Assembly: GCA_038277395.1 (NCBI GenBank)
Contig: CM076193.1
Coordinates: forward strand, 147,177,813-147,241,812
DNA from: Dryocosmus kuriphilus
Lineage: Eukaryota; Arthropoda; Insecta; Hymenoptera; Cynipidae
Reading direction: 5' to 3'
DNA length: 64,000 bases
In this document: positions 36,150 through 45,700 of the stretch, one piece after another
Numbering within the stretch: position 1 is the first letter of the stretch
Layout: the number at the start of each line of letters is the position of its first letter
Made by a program: the position numbers and the translations under genes
Notes under the pieces: model-generated
Told to the model about the DNA's origin: nothing
Databases searched by the model: none
The model's input: only the letters and a program-made list of their open reading frames with translations

Positions 36150-37355
36150 GCCCTGCTTAAGAAAACCGTTAGAAACCGGAATGGAACCCAGGTGGGTTCT
36201 ACATGGGTCTAACTGGGCTTAACACGGATCTAACAGGGTTCCACTGGGTACTCAGGAACATGTTTACGGAATGCTAACAGGGTCTAACAGGGTTCTACAT
36301 GGGGATTTGGTACCAGAAATTAATTATTATTTTTCCTAACTGGGGACCTAACAGGGTCTACCAGGGACCTATCTGCCGTATTTATATAAAAATTAATCTT
36401 CAATGTGCATCCTGGTCTCCTACAAGGGTGTAGCGTGGTTCTATCTGGGGTTCTGTGAAACACATGTATGGGTTTCTAACAGGGTCTACATGGGTTCGTA
36501 AAGGGACATGGATCGATAAATTTTCGATGTGCATTCCGGTCTCCTACAAGGGTGTAGCGTGGTTCTACCTGGGGTTCCGCAAAACACATGTATGGGTTTC
36601 TAACAGGGTCTACATGGGTGGCTCTGGGTGTCTAACCGGTCCTAACCGGGTTCTACCCGGAATTTGTGAACAGAAATTATAATTCTTGTTTTCTATAGTA
36701 GTTCAGGACAATTCCGCCAGGATCGTAGGGATTATTGTCTCACAATAGGAATCGATCGTCGGAGTTATAAGTTAGCCACAATTTTTCACCATTGTTATAT
36801 TGAAAAGATGTATGTACAATACATCTGTTTGATCGTCATCGATCCTTTTCTGGTGCTTTCACAGCCATATATGTACCGGGTACAAGTGTTTTGATGAACC
36901 GGATAAGACCCATGTAGAAACCAGGTAAAGATATTCCATGCTTAAAAATCCATTAGAACCCAGATAGAACCCCGATAGATCATGGGTTTCTATTAGAGTA
37001 AACCAGGGGTCCTATATAGATTTTGCAACAGGGTTCTATCTGGGTTCTATATGGGAACAAAAATTTTATTCAAACGGGTTCTACCTGGATTTCAATCAGG
37101 TCGTATCAGGCTCTAAGCAGGGTTGTTCCGTTTAGAACCCATATGCACCCAGGTAGAACCCTTCTTAGATCCAGATACGACCTGATTGACATCCAGGCAG
37201 AAGCCATTTACAGAAAATTGTTCGTCCCTCTTAGAACCCTTTTAGAACCCATGTGAACCCGTTTGCAAAATCCATATAGGACTCCAGGTTTACCCTGGTA
37301 GAAACCCATGTTCTATCATGGTCTATCTGGGTTCTAACAGTTTTTTAAAGCAGGG
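36150..37355. mobile_element. Element of about 1.2 kb with inverted ends and GGGTTCTA-rich interior
   Basis: CCCTGCTTAAGAAAACCGTT at about 36,151 is the imperfect inverse of the right end, which reads AACAGTTTTTTAAAGCAGGG (to about 37,354). The interior is rich in GGGTTCTAYMTGGG and AACAGGGTCTAC on the left and in the complement (TAGAACCCAGGTAGAACCC type) on the right. Most of it is thus an imperfect inverted repeat built of one short motif. Two longer direct copies (ATGTGCATCCTGGTCTCC, near 36,403 and 36,529) are 126 bases apart. An internal copy of the terminal motif (ATGCTTAAAAATCCATTAGA) is near 36,938. A possible 3-bp ATG duplication flanks it. Superfamily unknown. Confidence 0.65.
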
Positions 37356-37450
37356 ATGGCGGCTATTCTAGGTAGATTTTAAATAAAAGCATTGCAAGAG
37401 TATGTAAATCATCGAAAATCGCTGCAAATATTACAAATTAATGTTAATTA

Positions 37451-38671
37451 CACAGTCCCACGAAAAAAAAAATTGTATGTGCGAAAGATAAATCTAAGAT
37501 ATCTATACGTTTTTGAGGTCGCTGAGTCCGAATCCGAGGTCCGTTTGACCCAGTCAGGTCATGATCAAGGTCAGGTGAAGGTCATATTCGGAAAATGCAT
37601 TGCAAAGAAAGTAAAAAACTACAATGAGACGTTTTTGGGGTCGCTGAGTCCGAATCCGAGGTCCGTTTGACCCAGTCATGTCATGATGAAGGTCAGGTGA
37701 AGGTCAAATTCGGAAAATGCATTGCAAACAAAGTAAGAAACTACACTGATACGTTTTTGGGGTCGCTGAGTCCGAATCCGAGGTCTGTTTGACCCAGTCA
37801 GATCATTATCAAGGTCAGGTGAAGGTCAAATTTGGAAAATGCATTGCCAAGAAAGTAAGAAACTACACTGATACGTTTCTGGGGTCGCTGAGTCCGAACC
37901 TGAGGTCCGTTTGACCCAGTCAGGCCATGATCAAGGACAGGTGAAGGTCAAATTCGGAAAATGCATTGCAATATGTTCCAGATTTAATTGGTTAACTTAA
38001 TTTGTTTCAGAATATATATTCCACAGCCCTAAAATGTAAAATTGTTTATTCCATACTTTGAAAGAGCATCAGACCAGGAGCACACTTGTTGGTCTGCGAT
38101 AATCACTCTTGCAGTGATAATATTAGAAATCCTGCTACCTCAGAATATGCTGTAGATGGTGACACTGCCCGAAAAGGGACGTGTGGCATGATCCATCTTA
38201 CGATGTCCTGAGGTATCGAAGCCAGCGGAGGCGCGCTGCTCTGCAGGGAGGCGTTAGGGGGTTTACTTTGTTTGCACTGCATTTTCTCAATTTGACCTTC
38301 ACCTGGCCCAGACCTGAACCTAACCGGGTCAAGTAAACCTCGGATCCAGATTTGGTGACCCCAAAAACGTATCAGTGTAGTCTTTTACTTTGATTGCAAT
38401 GCATTTTCCGAATTTGACCTTCACCTGACCTTGATTATGACCTGACTGGGTCAAACGGACCTCGGATTCGGACTCAGCGACCACAAAAACGTATCACTGT
38501 AGTTTTTTGCTCTGATTGCAATGCATTTTCCGAATTTGACCTTCACCCGACCTTGATCATGACCTGACTGGATCAAACGGACCTCGGATTCAGACTCAGC
38601 GACCTCAAAAACGTATAGATATCTTAGATTTATCTTTCGCACATACAACTTTTTTTTTTCGTGGGGCTGTG
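37451..38671. mobile_element. 1.22-kb foldback element with 122-bp subrepeats
   Basis: The left terminus CACAGTCCCACGAAAA inverts the right terminus TTTTCGTGGGGCTGTG, and pairing continues through ATGTGCGAAAGATAAATC. The arms carry tandem 122-bp units with GTCGCTGAGTCCGAATCCG: left copies at 37,508, 37,630, 37,752 and 37,874; inverted right copies at 38,368, 38,490 and 38,612. A unique middle (about 37,980-38,270) separates them. TTA lies directly outside both ends (37,448-37,450 and 38,672-38,674). CACAG...CTGTG with a 3-bp duplication is reminiscent of CACTA-type ends, but no transposase is present to confirm it. Open frames inside are by-products of the subrepeats. Confidence 0.85.
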
Positions 38672-39055
38672 TTATCAATGAAATCAATAAGTTTACAAAG
38701 TCTATACCTTCATCTAAAAATGTTATCCAAGATAAAGAATTTTTACAAGCGAGACATCATCTTTTATGTGGAAAAGAAGGAAATGAGTTTGCGCAATGAC
38801 AATAATTTCAATAAGTTATTTATGACCAATATTAAAGTTAATATGTACTTTTCGTGACATAAAAGGAAAAAAAAATTATTATTACATATCCAGTTTTGTG
38901 GAGAAAAAAGCTGAATTAAGCTAGAATTTTAAATTTGTGGCAACATTATTATTGTTCCTCAACGTATTCAAACGTATTATCGTATGTCAAAAAATATTTT
39001 GAACCTTTTGTCACAGATATAATTTACAATATTTTTAAACTTCTTGTCAGAATTT
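38672..39055. other. AT-rich spacer, nothing recognised
   Basis: Short AT-rich stretch between the foldback and the LINE target duplication; one 62-codon open frame without any domain. Confidence 0.4.
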
Positions 39056-41024
39056 AAATTAGATTGTCATTTGGCTTCCGTTTCAGGTGCTGATAGTGAT
39101 GGGACGGGTGTGGAAATTTGAGCGATCGTTTTGGCTTTGGAGGTGAATGAGGGTTGTGTGGGGTAAAAAAAAGGTTTGTGATTAGAGTTATGGCAGTTGG
39201 TATGTGGAAGAAATGAGTGGAAGGGTCGCGGAAGGTGGAAGAAGGGAAAAAGTGAGAAAAAGTGGTGCATGCTGAAGAGTGAGGTTAGGTTTGTAGTTAG
39301 TTAGTTAGTTAGTTAGTTTGGTGGACAGAGAGTAGGGTAGTGAAGTGGTACGAGACTGGGGAGACGGATGGTGAGGTAAGGTCTGGTTATTGATAATTAT
39401 TACTGTCTTTTTGTGTGGTAATAGTGTGAAGGATGAAGAACGGGTGAGGGGAGCGTGGGGAGCGGAGCGAGTGGTTGATAATAAGTGGCGCGGGAGACCA
39501 GTGGGTGAGGTAGGAGAGTATCAGGCCACAGGGTAACAGGCCGATTACGAGCAGACCAAGGCAACAGAACGCTAGAGGGCAAAACGTACCGAAGAAGAAT
39601 TAGAGACTGAGACCCAGTGTGCAATGAATGAAGTGGTGAGCCGGGCAGGCGGGACTAGTGGGGGCGATGCAGAGAGGTTAGAGTTTGTCAAGTCAATTGG
39701 TAAGGTATTAGAGTCAAGTAAGGCCATGGATAAGGCATTAGATAAGACAAAGCACACAATGGAAAATATGTTTCGAGAGTTAGAGAAGGTAGAGAGTAGA
39801 GGGATAGCGGAACAGAAGGAGCATGGGGGAGGGCAACAGAGGGAAAGAGAGAAAGATAAAGAGAAGAGAGAAAAGGGAAAAATGGGAAAAGTGCTGGAAG
39901 AAAGAGAAAGAAAAAGTGTGGCAAAAGTTAGAAAGGATGCAGGAGGGACAGAGAAAAAAACAGGAAGAGGGGAGAAAGGTAATAAGGTAGGTAGAAGAGA
40001 GGGTACGTAACTTAGAATGCAGAGCTGAACGTCAAGAGAATCGTGAGGAAATAGATAGAGGGGACGGGGAAGAGGGAGGGGTGAACTTTAGGGAGGAGAA
40101 TGAGAGAATGAAAAGTAGAGTACGTGGGTTAGAAAGGAAAATGGGGGGGTTTGAAAGGGGAAAAAGGAGAAACGTAATTATAAAAGGACTGCAAGTAGAA
40201 AGCGAAACGGGAAAGAAGGAGGTAGAGAAACTTTTGAGGGACATATGAGCAAATGTCAGGGTACAGGAAATAAAGGGGGTGGGCAATAAGACAGGAGGAA
40301 AAGCGAGGATGTACGTAGTCAAGCTGGGAAGTGAAGTGGAGAGGAGAGAGGTAATGAGTAAAAAGAAGGTGCTAAGGGGAAGAAAAGAAAGAATTGATGA
40401 AGATATGACATGGAGGGAGAGAAGGAAAAGATGGCTAATTAGAGAGAGAGGGCTTGGGAGGAGAGGAGAAAAGGGAATAGAGTTTGTTTTGGGAGAGACA
40501 TGTTGGTGAATGAGGCGGTGTGGATATGGGACGAAGAGGTGAGCGGTCTCAACGTCGAAGGGGAGCAGAGATGAGTAAGAACAGAGTAGAAGCTCCGCGG
40601 TTTGCGAACAAGATAAGAGGAAGAATGTGGGGAGAAGGGAAAGAGTGTGCAAAAAGGGGATTAAAGTAGTTTTTTTGGAATGTGCTACGGATGGATGAAG
40701 AAATTGGAAAGTCTGAGAGAAAGAGCAGGTCATGCAGGGTAGAGAAGAGCCAAAATGATAAAGGCAAAAGAAAAGCCAGTATATTCGCGGATTAATGTAC
40801 CATCAATAGAATGGAAAGGGCAAGAGGAAATGGAAGCCCGAGGTCTTGACCGGCAGTGCGTAGATTTAGATTAGAGATTAAGAAGCTATGTACACATAGG
40901 ATAAGGTAGAAATAAGGATTTGTAAAATTTACGCTGGATGTAAAGATGTGATGGTTATGTAAAGGCTCTCAAACCCCTAAAAGGGAGAGAGTATACATAA
41001 ATAAACGAAATTAGATTGTCATTT
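39056..41024 (+). mobile_element. Internally deleted LINE with 17-bp target duplication
   Basis: AAATTAGATTGTCATTT occurs at 39,056-39,072 and again at 41,008-41,024. Between them lies a + strand non-LTR retrotransposon of 1,935 bp: a 5' part with (TTAG)n near 39,295-39,318, ORF1 (39,624 to about 40,560), and the first residues of ORF2 (about 40,640-40,740, reading GIKVVFLECATDG, the usual start of the endonuclease domain). Then the 3' end follows directly (ORF2 tail-like ARGLDRQCVD near 40,830, 3' UTR, and terminal ATAAATAAACG). The endonuclease and reverse transcriptase are missing. A long identical duplication together with a 5' region argues that the deleted form itself was copied by another element's machinery. 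Confidence 0.85.
39624..40560 (+). pseudogene. LINE ORF1 (nucleic-acid-binding chaperone-type protein), broken
   Basis: ORF1 proteins of this type bind the LINE RNA. The start MNEVVSRAGGTSGG at 39,624 is followed by a Lys/Glu/Arg-rich helical stretch (probable coiled coil, residues about 45-128). The frame stops at 40,010, but the sequence continues one frame over (VEERVRNLECRAERQENRE), and then reads RRNVIIKGLQVES, the entry to the RNA-binding fold. A TGA at 40,245-40,247 interrupts next. The rest reads ARMYVVKLGSEVERREVMSK and RIDEDMTWRERRKRW, followed by another frame change near 40,485 into NEAVWIWDEE. Two frameshifts and one stop make it non-functional. Strong purine bias on this strand produces long antisense open frames that are not genes. 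Confidence 0.75.
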
Positions 41025-41641
41025 TTATACAGAACTTTTATGTTTTCCTGTAAAATATATAGCTCCTCCAATCTGGAGGTTATGTTATTGCTCGTGGACG
41101 AGATTCTTTTAACAATTGTGTTCTTTACTCTAAATTCCGAAAGTATATTAATAATAATTCTAAATGAGAGAATTATAAATTTTCGAGTATTATTATTTGT
41201 ACCTAATTATTAATAATATTCTTGCAAATTAAATGACAGTCAAAACACAGCGCAGAAAAACACCTTACCCTTCGATTTTCACGGTGAAACCACAATTTTC
41301 GTTATAAAAAATGAAAATTATGTAACTCGCACATTAGGTTAAACGGAAATTATGACAAATGGTAATTCGAAAAAATAAAAATGATGTCACATGTCAACAC
41401 ATTTAACAAAACTACGTGAATTTGAATTTTCCAAACAAAGAAAACTTCCATAATTTTGAACTAATCTTCTCGCAAATTGCAGAACGGCAGCAAAATATCC
41501 ATTAAGAGGGAAAAATGGGTTGGATTTTAAATTAAAAATATTTTTATCAGCTTCTACCTAACGCTATATTTATTACTGCACCCCAACTCAGTAGCCAATT
41601 TTTCCGGTTTGTTGGAAATGCATTGATCTTTTTCCTTGCAG
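41025..41641. other. Spacer upstream of the receptor exon
   Basis: AT-rich, with one 141-bp-family copy near 41,433 (AAACAAAGAAAACTTCCATA). It ends in a pyrimidine-rich run TCTTTTTCCTTGCAG, a good 3' splice site, so its right part is probably intron of the receptor gene. Confidence 0.55.
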
Positions 41642-41973
41642 TGTCAGCGATGTCGAGCGGTAACATAACGGAAATTCGGATTCCTCTCGAGTACTGGGAT
41701 CGAAGATCGATCGATCTGGTGGATGAGCGCGAGGACGTTGCAGCGAGTAGTCGATATCCTCGATTTTCCACGGTGACGTCAACCGATTTGTCGAATGTCA
41801 GCTTATCAACCACAGCGACATCCATCGGAAGCGGAAACCTTTTGGAAAATCTGATAGTGCCCCTTTATGCAACAATTTTTCTACTCTCAGTCGTCGGAAA
41901 TTCCCTGGTGCTGATCACTCTCGCCAGGAACAAACGTATGCGGACGGTGACCAACGTCTACCTGTTGAACCTG
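41642..41973 (+). CDS. First coding exon of a cholecystokinin/sulfakinin-like GPCR
   Basis: This is a neuropeptide receptor of the rhodopsin class, acting at the plasma membrane. The exon lies between acceptor CTTTTTCCTTGCAG (ending 41,641) and donor CTG|GTGAGT (41,971-41,979). Translation starts at ATG 41,650 (MSSGNITEIRIPLEYWD) and gives 108 codons ending in phase 0. The N-terminus is hydrophilic with N-glycosylation sequons (NIT near residue 5, NVS near residue 50). Then comes transmembrane helix 1 (about 77-100, with the class motif GNSLV) and the first intracellular loop RNKRMRTVTNVYLLNL leading into helix 2. This loop fits insect CCK/sulfakinin receptors best; other peptide receptors are not excluded. 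The acceptor implies an upstream 5' UTR exon. Helices 2-7 were not found in the 22 kb downstream, so the next intron would be long or the gene is incomplete. Confidence 0.82.
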
Positions 41974-42706
41974 GTGAGTATAGCGTCACAAAATGCTCTC
42001 CAGGGACGAAATTTCATTCCTTTTTTGCCCCTGGGATAAGTTTAGAGAAAATATTTATTCTGCCGAGATAAAGATTTACTGACTGAATTCAATTTACTCG
42101 ATCTTACGATTGGTTTTCTATTTAATCTTTTCTTTTTCTATTGGACAAAAAGGTGCAAATACAAGACTTGAAACAAAGAAAAGTTTTACAATTTTAGAGC
42201 AAATCTTCCGAGACTCTAGGGACATTTTAAATTCATGAAATGATAGAATTTTGTCCCTTTCTCTGAAGGATGACCTTAAAATTCAGCAAAAAGTGGACCG
42301 CACAGTGAGCTGGATCGGGATTTTACTTTTTTGTGACATTTTTTACAAAAGAAGTTTTATTAGCTTACAAATTCTTTAAAATTGCACAGCATATTGTGGT
42401 AAAAAATTTGATTTCAAAATTGTATAACAATTTGTTTAAAATTACACGTCCATGTTTTGAACAATTTTTTTCTACACCTAATTCTTTATATAAAAGTATA
42501 AATGTAAATTATACTTTGTCATTTTTTATTTCTACTACGTCATCAACTAGGTCCATAAGAAAATGGTGAAATACATGTAGTTTTCTTAACAGAATCGAAT
42601 GACGCTGTTAGTTTTTCCATACGTCGCATCTTAAAATAAATTGTTTGAATAAAAATTGTTAAAAAAAATTAAAAAATTAATTTTTTTCTTGAAAAGTCAT
42701 CTATTT
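41974..42706 (+). other. Probable intron start of the receptor gene, with a 141-bp-family copy
   Basis: Begins at the GTGAGT donor. A repeat copy (GAAACAAAGAAAAGTTTTAC) is near 42,170. Otherwise AT-rich with no coding sequence recognised. Its end contains AAGTCATCTATTT (42,694-42,706), the left target duplication of PLE copy 3. Confidence 0.5.
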
Positions 42707-43133
42707 AATTAGGATTTTGAAAGTTTTTTTTCATAAACTTTTCAAAATAATTATTTCGGTCTCACGATCATGTTGAAAAAAACAATTTCCATCTTCATGT
42801 AATTGTCAATATTTATTAAAAATCGACTACCCTTCAACCCTTAAACTGTGGGTCTTCCTTAGGTCTACATAAAACTATAATATAGTGTTAAAAATGTTAT
42901 TTTAAAAAAACAAAATTTTTGTAAATAAAAAATTTTTACTTTAAAAAATGCGAAGCAGTGTCATGGTTATTTGACATTTTATCTCAAAAGAGACTAAAAC
43001 ATTGTAATAAATCACAAAATGTTATTTTGATCCCTCGAAAAAATTGTCGAGGGATCAAATACTTTAAAAAAAATATAATATAAATATTTTTTTTCAAAAA
43101 TGATCATAACATAGGAAGCTACATCAATAATAA

Positions 43134-43487
43134 ATGGATCTAGAAAAAACGGAAAATCTATCAAATGTAGTATATCTAATAAAATGTTTAGATTGCAATA
43201 AAATTTATATTGGTGAAACAGGTAGAAGACTAAAAACAAGAATAACTGAACACAAAAGAGATGTGAGAATTGGTAACTTTAATACTGGTTTATCTCAACA
43301 TTCCTGGAATTTTAATCATACATTTGATTTCAATTTTAAAAACATTAAAATTTTAACTAGAGAAAAAAACAAAAAAATAAGAAAAATCTTAGAATCTATT
43401 TTTATAAATAAATACAAACATAACTCTATAAATCTACAAACAGAAATTCTAAATATTAACCAATGTTATCATAGTATCATACAATAA
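43134..43487 (+). CDS. PLE copy 3: GIY-YIG endonuclease domain, N-truncated
   Basis: The GIY-YIG nuclease domain nicks target DNA during PLE insertion. The frame opens at MDLEKTENLSN, reads VVYLIKCLDCNKIYIGETG (the GIY motif is YLI here; YIG intact), then RRLKTRITEHKRD with the conserved Arg and the R-x-x-x-H helix. Further on are LSQHSWNFNH and the ILESIFINKY segment, where the metal-binding Glu of the family lies. It ends normally with a stop after IIQ. The nuclease part looks intact over 117 codons, unlike the other copies, but the reverse transcriptase half is gone. The first Met is only the first one left inside a truncated ORF, not a natural start. Confidence 0.8.
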   Translation: MDLEKTENLSNVVYLIKCLDCNKIYIGETGRRLKTRITEHKRDVRIGNFNTGLSQHSWNFNHTFDFNFKNIKILTREKNKKIRKILESIFINKYKHNSINLQTEILNINQCYHSIIQ

Positions 43488-43964
43488 TTAGATTCCCCTT
43501 TTTCATTACTATTTTCAAACCGACACGTCTTTAGCGCGCAATATCGTCTGTATTTGTTTTTCATATGATTGGTCAGCAAATGTCATCGAAACTGATCACC
43601 ATCTGGTTACCAATAATAGGTCACTCACTGTACCACGTGACATAAATTCTGCCGCCACTTCACATAAACTAAAATGTAAAAATCTATTCTGTTGTACTGT
43701 TCCGTTGTTGAAAATTGTTTTCTACTGAAAAGTTATTATTTTTAAAAAATGTAACCGATTTTCGAAAATTTGATCCTTCAACAATTTTTTCGAGGGATCA
43801 AAATAACATTTTGTGATTTATTACAATGTTTTAGTCTCTTTTGAGATAAAATGTCAAATAACCATGATACTGCTTCGCATTTTTTAAGGTAAACATTTTT
43901 TATTTCCAAAAATTTTTTTTTTTATAATAACATTTTTAACACTATATTATAGTTTTATGTAGAC

Positions 43965-43996
43965 CTGAGGAAGACCCACCGTTTAAGGGTTGAAAC
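43965..43996 (+). ncRNA. Hammerhead-ribozyme-like core, PLE copy 3
   Basis: CTGAGGA is followed by a stem II candidate (ACCC ... GGGT around CACCGTTTAA) and then GAAAC. One core base differs from CTGATGA. The matching site in the inverted left arm (minus strand near 42,840) has lost GAAAC (it reads GAAGG). Hammerheads are established in PLE terminal repeats; activity here is not shown. Confidence 0.55.
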
Positions 43997-44197
43997 GTAG
44001 TCGATTTTTAATAAATATTGACAATTACATGAAGATGGAAATTGTTTTTTTCAACATGATCGTAAGACCGAAATAATTATTTTGAAAATTTTATGAAAAA
44101 AACTTTCAAAATCCTAATTAAATTAAAACACGATCGAAGAAAGAAGAACTCTAATTCCTTAGATATTGGAGTTTAATAATACGCAAGTCATCTATTT

Positions 44198-44859
44198 GTT
44201 TTTTCTCTATTAAGTTTCCAATGATTTTATGATTTTATTTTGAAAAACTGATATAAACATTGGGGATATTGCATGAAATGAGATGAAAGGATGTTTGGAT
44301 TCTTTGGTAGCGTGTTAACACATTCCAAAAAGAAAAAAAGTTTTATTGAATGAGAAACAAGTATTTTTCATGAATAAAGTTTAAATATCGAGCCCGATCG
44401 CGGTATTTTTCGGCAACAGCATTGATTGGTTATATCTCTATGACGTCAGGGCGAGGTTGCGCAATAGTTATTCCCGTGTATTTTTAGGTTATGTTAATTA
44501 AATCGTGTCTTCTCGGCAGCCAAGAGATGCGCGTGTTCTGTTTTGGCGTTTCATCTGTTTAACAAAATTTTGTTTAAAGAACTAGAAAATAAAATTTTTT
44601 AAAATTTATTCCATGAAATTATTCACTGCTTTAAGTTTATAAAAATATGTGTATCTTAGTTTATGCGACATCCCCTATTACTTAGATGCGCAGTGCTCAA
44701 CCGCAGAAAAAAAAAATTAAGTTAAAATGATTAATCCCCCACAAAAGTAATCTTAAAAATGAAAAATAACCATTTATTAAAAACTACTATTGTTATAAAC
44801 ATTATAATAAACAAATTATAAAACTTATTTTATTGATTTCATAGCTTTTTCTCACCAAA
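44198..44859. other. Spacer, nothing recognised
   Basis: Contains a GC-richer patch (44,390-44,540, with TGACGTCAGGGCG) of unknown nature. No coding sequence recognised. Lies in the probable receptor intron. Confidence 0.4.
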
Positions 44860-45700
44860 TTATTTTAAAACCTATTCTAAATTATGATTTTTAATCACAG
44901 AAAAATGTAATTTTAAATATTGTTATGAATAATAACAATATTATATATAAAATATTAAACTTAGAATTTTTTAACGGGAAAAGAGGATTTTTTGTCACCA
45001 TATCGCATGTTACAGGTACCTCAATGGTAATGTTTCACCAAGAAAGTGTGTCAATAACTACTAATTGTTATTTTTTATATATTTCCTTTTATTTATTTGA
45101 AGCATAAGCCCAACAGTCCGAGGACAAATAATAGGTCTACACAGTGCACATATATATACTAGTTTCATATGTAAGAAATGCTACATCGTTCCAAGGTCGT
45201 TTGAGAAAAAAAATGAACCGCTTAATTGTTATTAACAAATTCTGACATTATTATGACTATTAATATTTTTCAAATTATAAATTGCATGTTTAGTGCTGTT
45301 TCTACGCCACATTATGTTGTCATTTATTATTAATAATAATCGCTAGTAAGGGTACTAGTATAAGTACTATTAATAAGTGCGATTGATAAGAACTACTACT
45401 AGCGCAAGATGTATTGAATAGAAATAATTACAAGATATAGCTGTTTCCTTTTAAAATTTGGGACAAAATTTGTTAATAAAAACTGAGAGTAGGTGACAAA
45501 CTTTTTTGGTGGAACATTACCATTGAGGTACTTGCAACAGAAAAACTTATTTTTTCTGTTAAAAAATGCTAAGTTTAATATTTGTTTAGAATATTTTTAT
45601 TAACGATAACAATATTTCATATTTTAATTTTTCTGTGATTAGGAATCATAATTCAGAATTGATTTAAAAATAATTGCATGAAAAAAAAAGTAAAATAGAA
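44860..45700. mobile_element. Inverted-repeat element of about 0.8 kb
   Basis: The left arm contains AATTATGATTTTTAATCACAG, GGTACCTCAATGGTAATGTT and CACCAAGAAAGTGTGTC (about 44,880-45,055). The right arm carries their complements: AACATTACCATTGAGGTAC near 45,509 and CTGTGATTAGGAATCATAAT near 45,635. The arms of about 200 bp are imperfect. A centre of roughly 400 bp has TAATAATAATCGC and short inverted motifs. The exact ends and a target duplication could not be fixed. The 60-codon open frame at 44,925 is a by-product. Confidence 0.65.

Larger units (their letters stand above)
42707..44184 (+). mobile_element. Penelope-like element (copy 3) with inverted terminal arms and 13-bp target duplication
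   Basis: AAGTCATCTATTT at 42,694-42,706 recurs at 44,185-44,197. Inside, a left arm of about 350 bp (about 42,708-43,060) is the inverse of 43,766-44,120. Both carry AGGATTTTGAAAG ends and the TCGAGGGATCAAA inner junction. Between the arms lies the C-terminal GIY-YIG part of the PLE protein on the + strand. Penelope-type elements are known for terminal repeats in inverted as well as direct arrangement and for 5' truncation, which fits. No RT is present, so this copy is non-autonomous. Confidence 0.85.

Noticed and set aside
37392..38687. Two similar open frames (92 and 78 codons) as paralogous genes
   Set aside because: They lie in inverted 122-bp subrepeat arms of a foldback; 122 is not a multiple of three, and the frames end where subrepeats shift phase.
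40032..40733. 233-codon minus-strand open frame rich in Ser, Leu, Pro and Phe
   Set aside because: It is antisense to the purine-rich LINE ORF1, and the composition is the complement of Lys/Glu/Arg/Gly codons. The + strand reading has family motifs.
41623..41649. Starting the receptor at the upstream in-frame codon near 41,623
   Set aside because: That codon is TTG, not ATG, and lies in the pyrimidine-rich intron end before the CAG acceptor; ATG at 41,650 follows the acceptor directly.
41547..41825. 92-codon minus-strand open frame
   Set aside because: Overlaps the receptor exon in antisense; the + strand has splice sites and a receptor signature.
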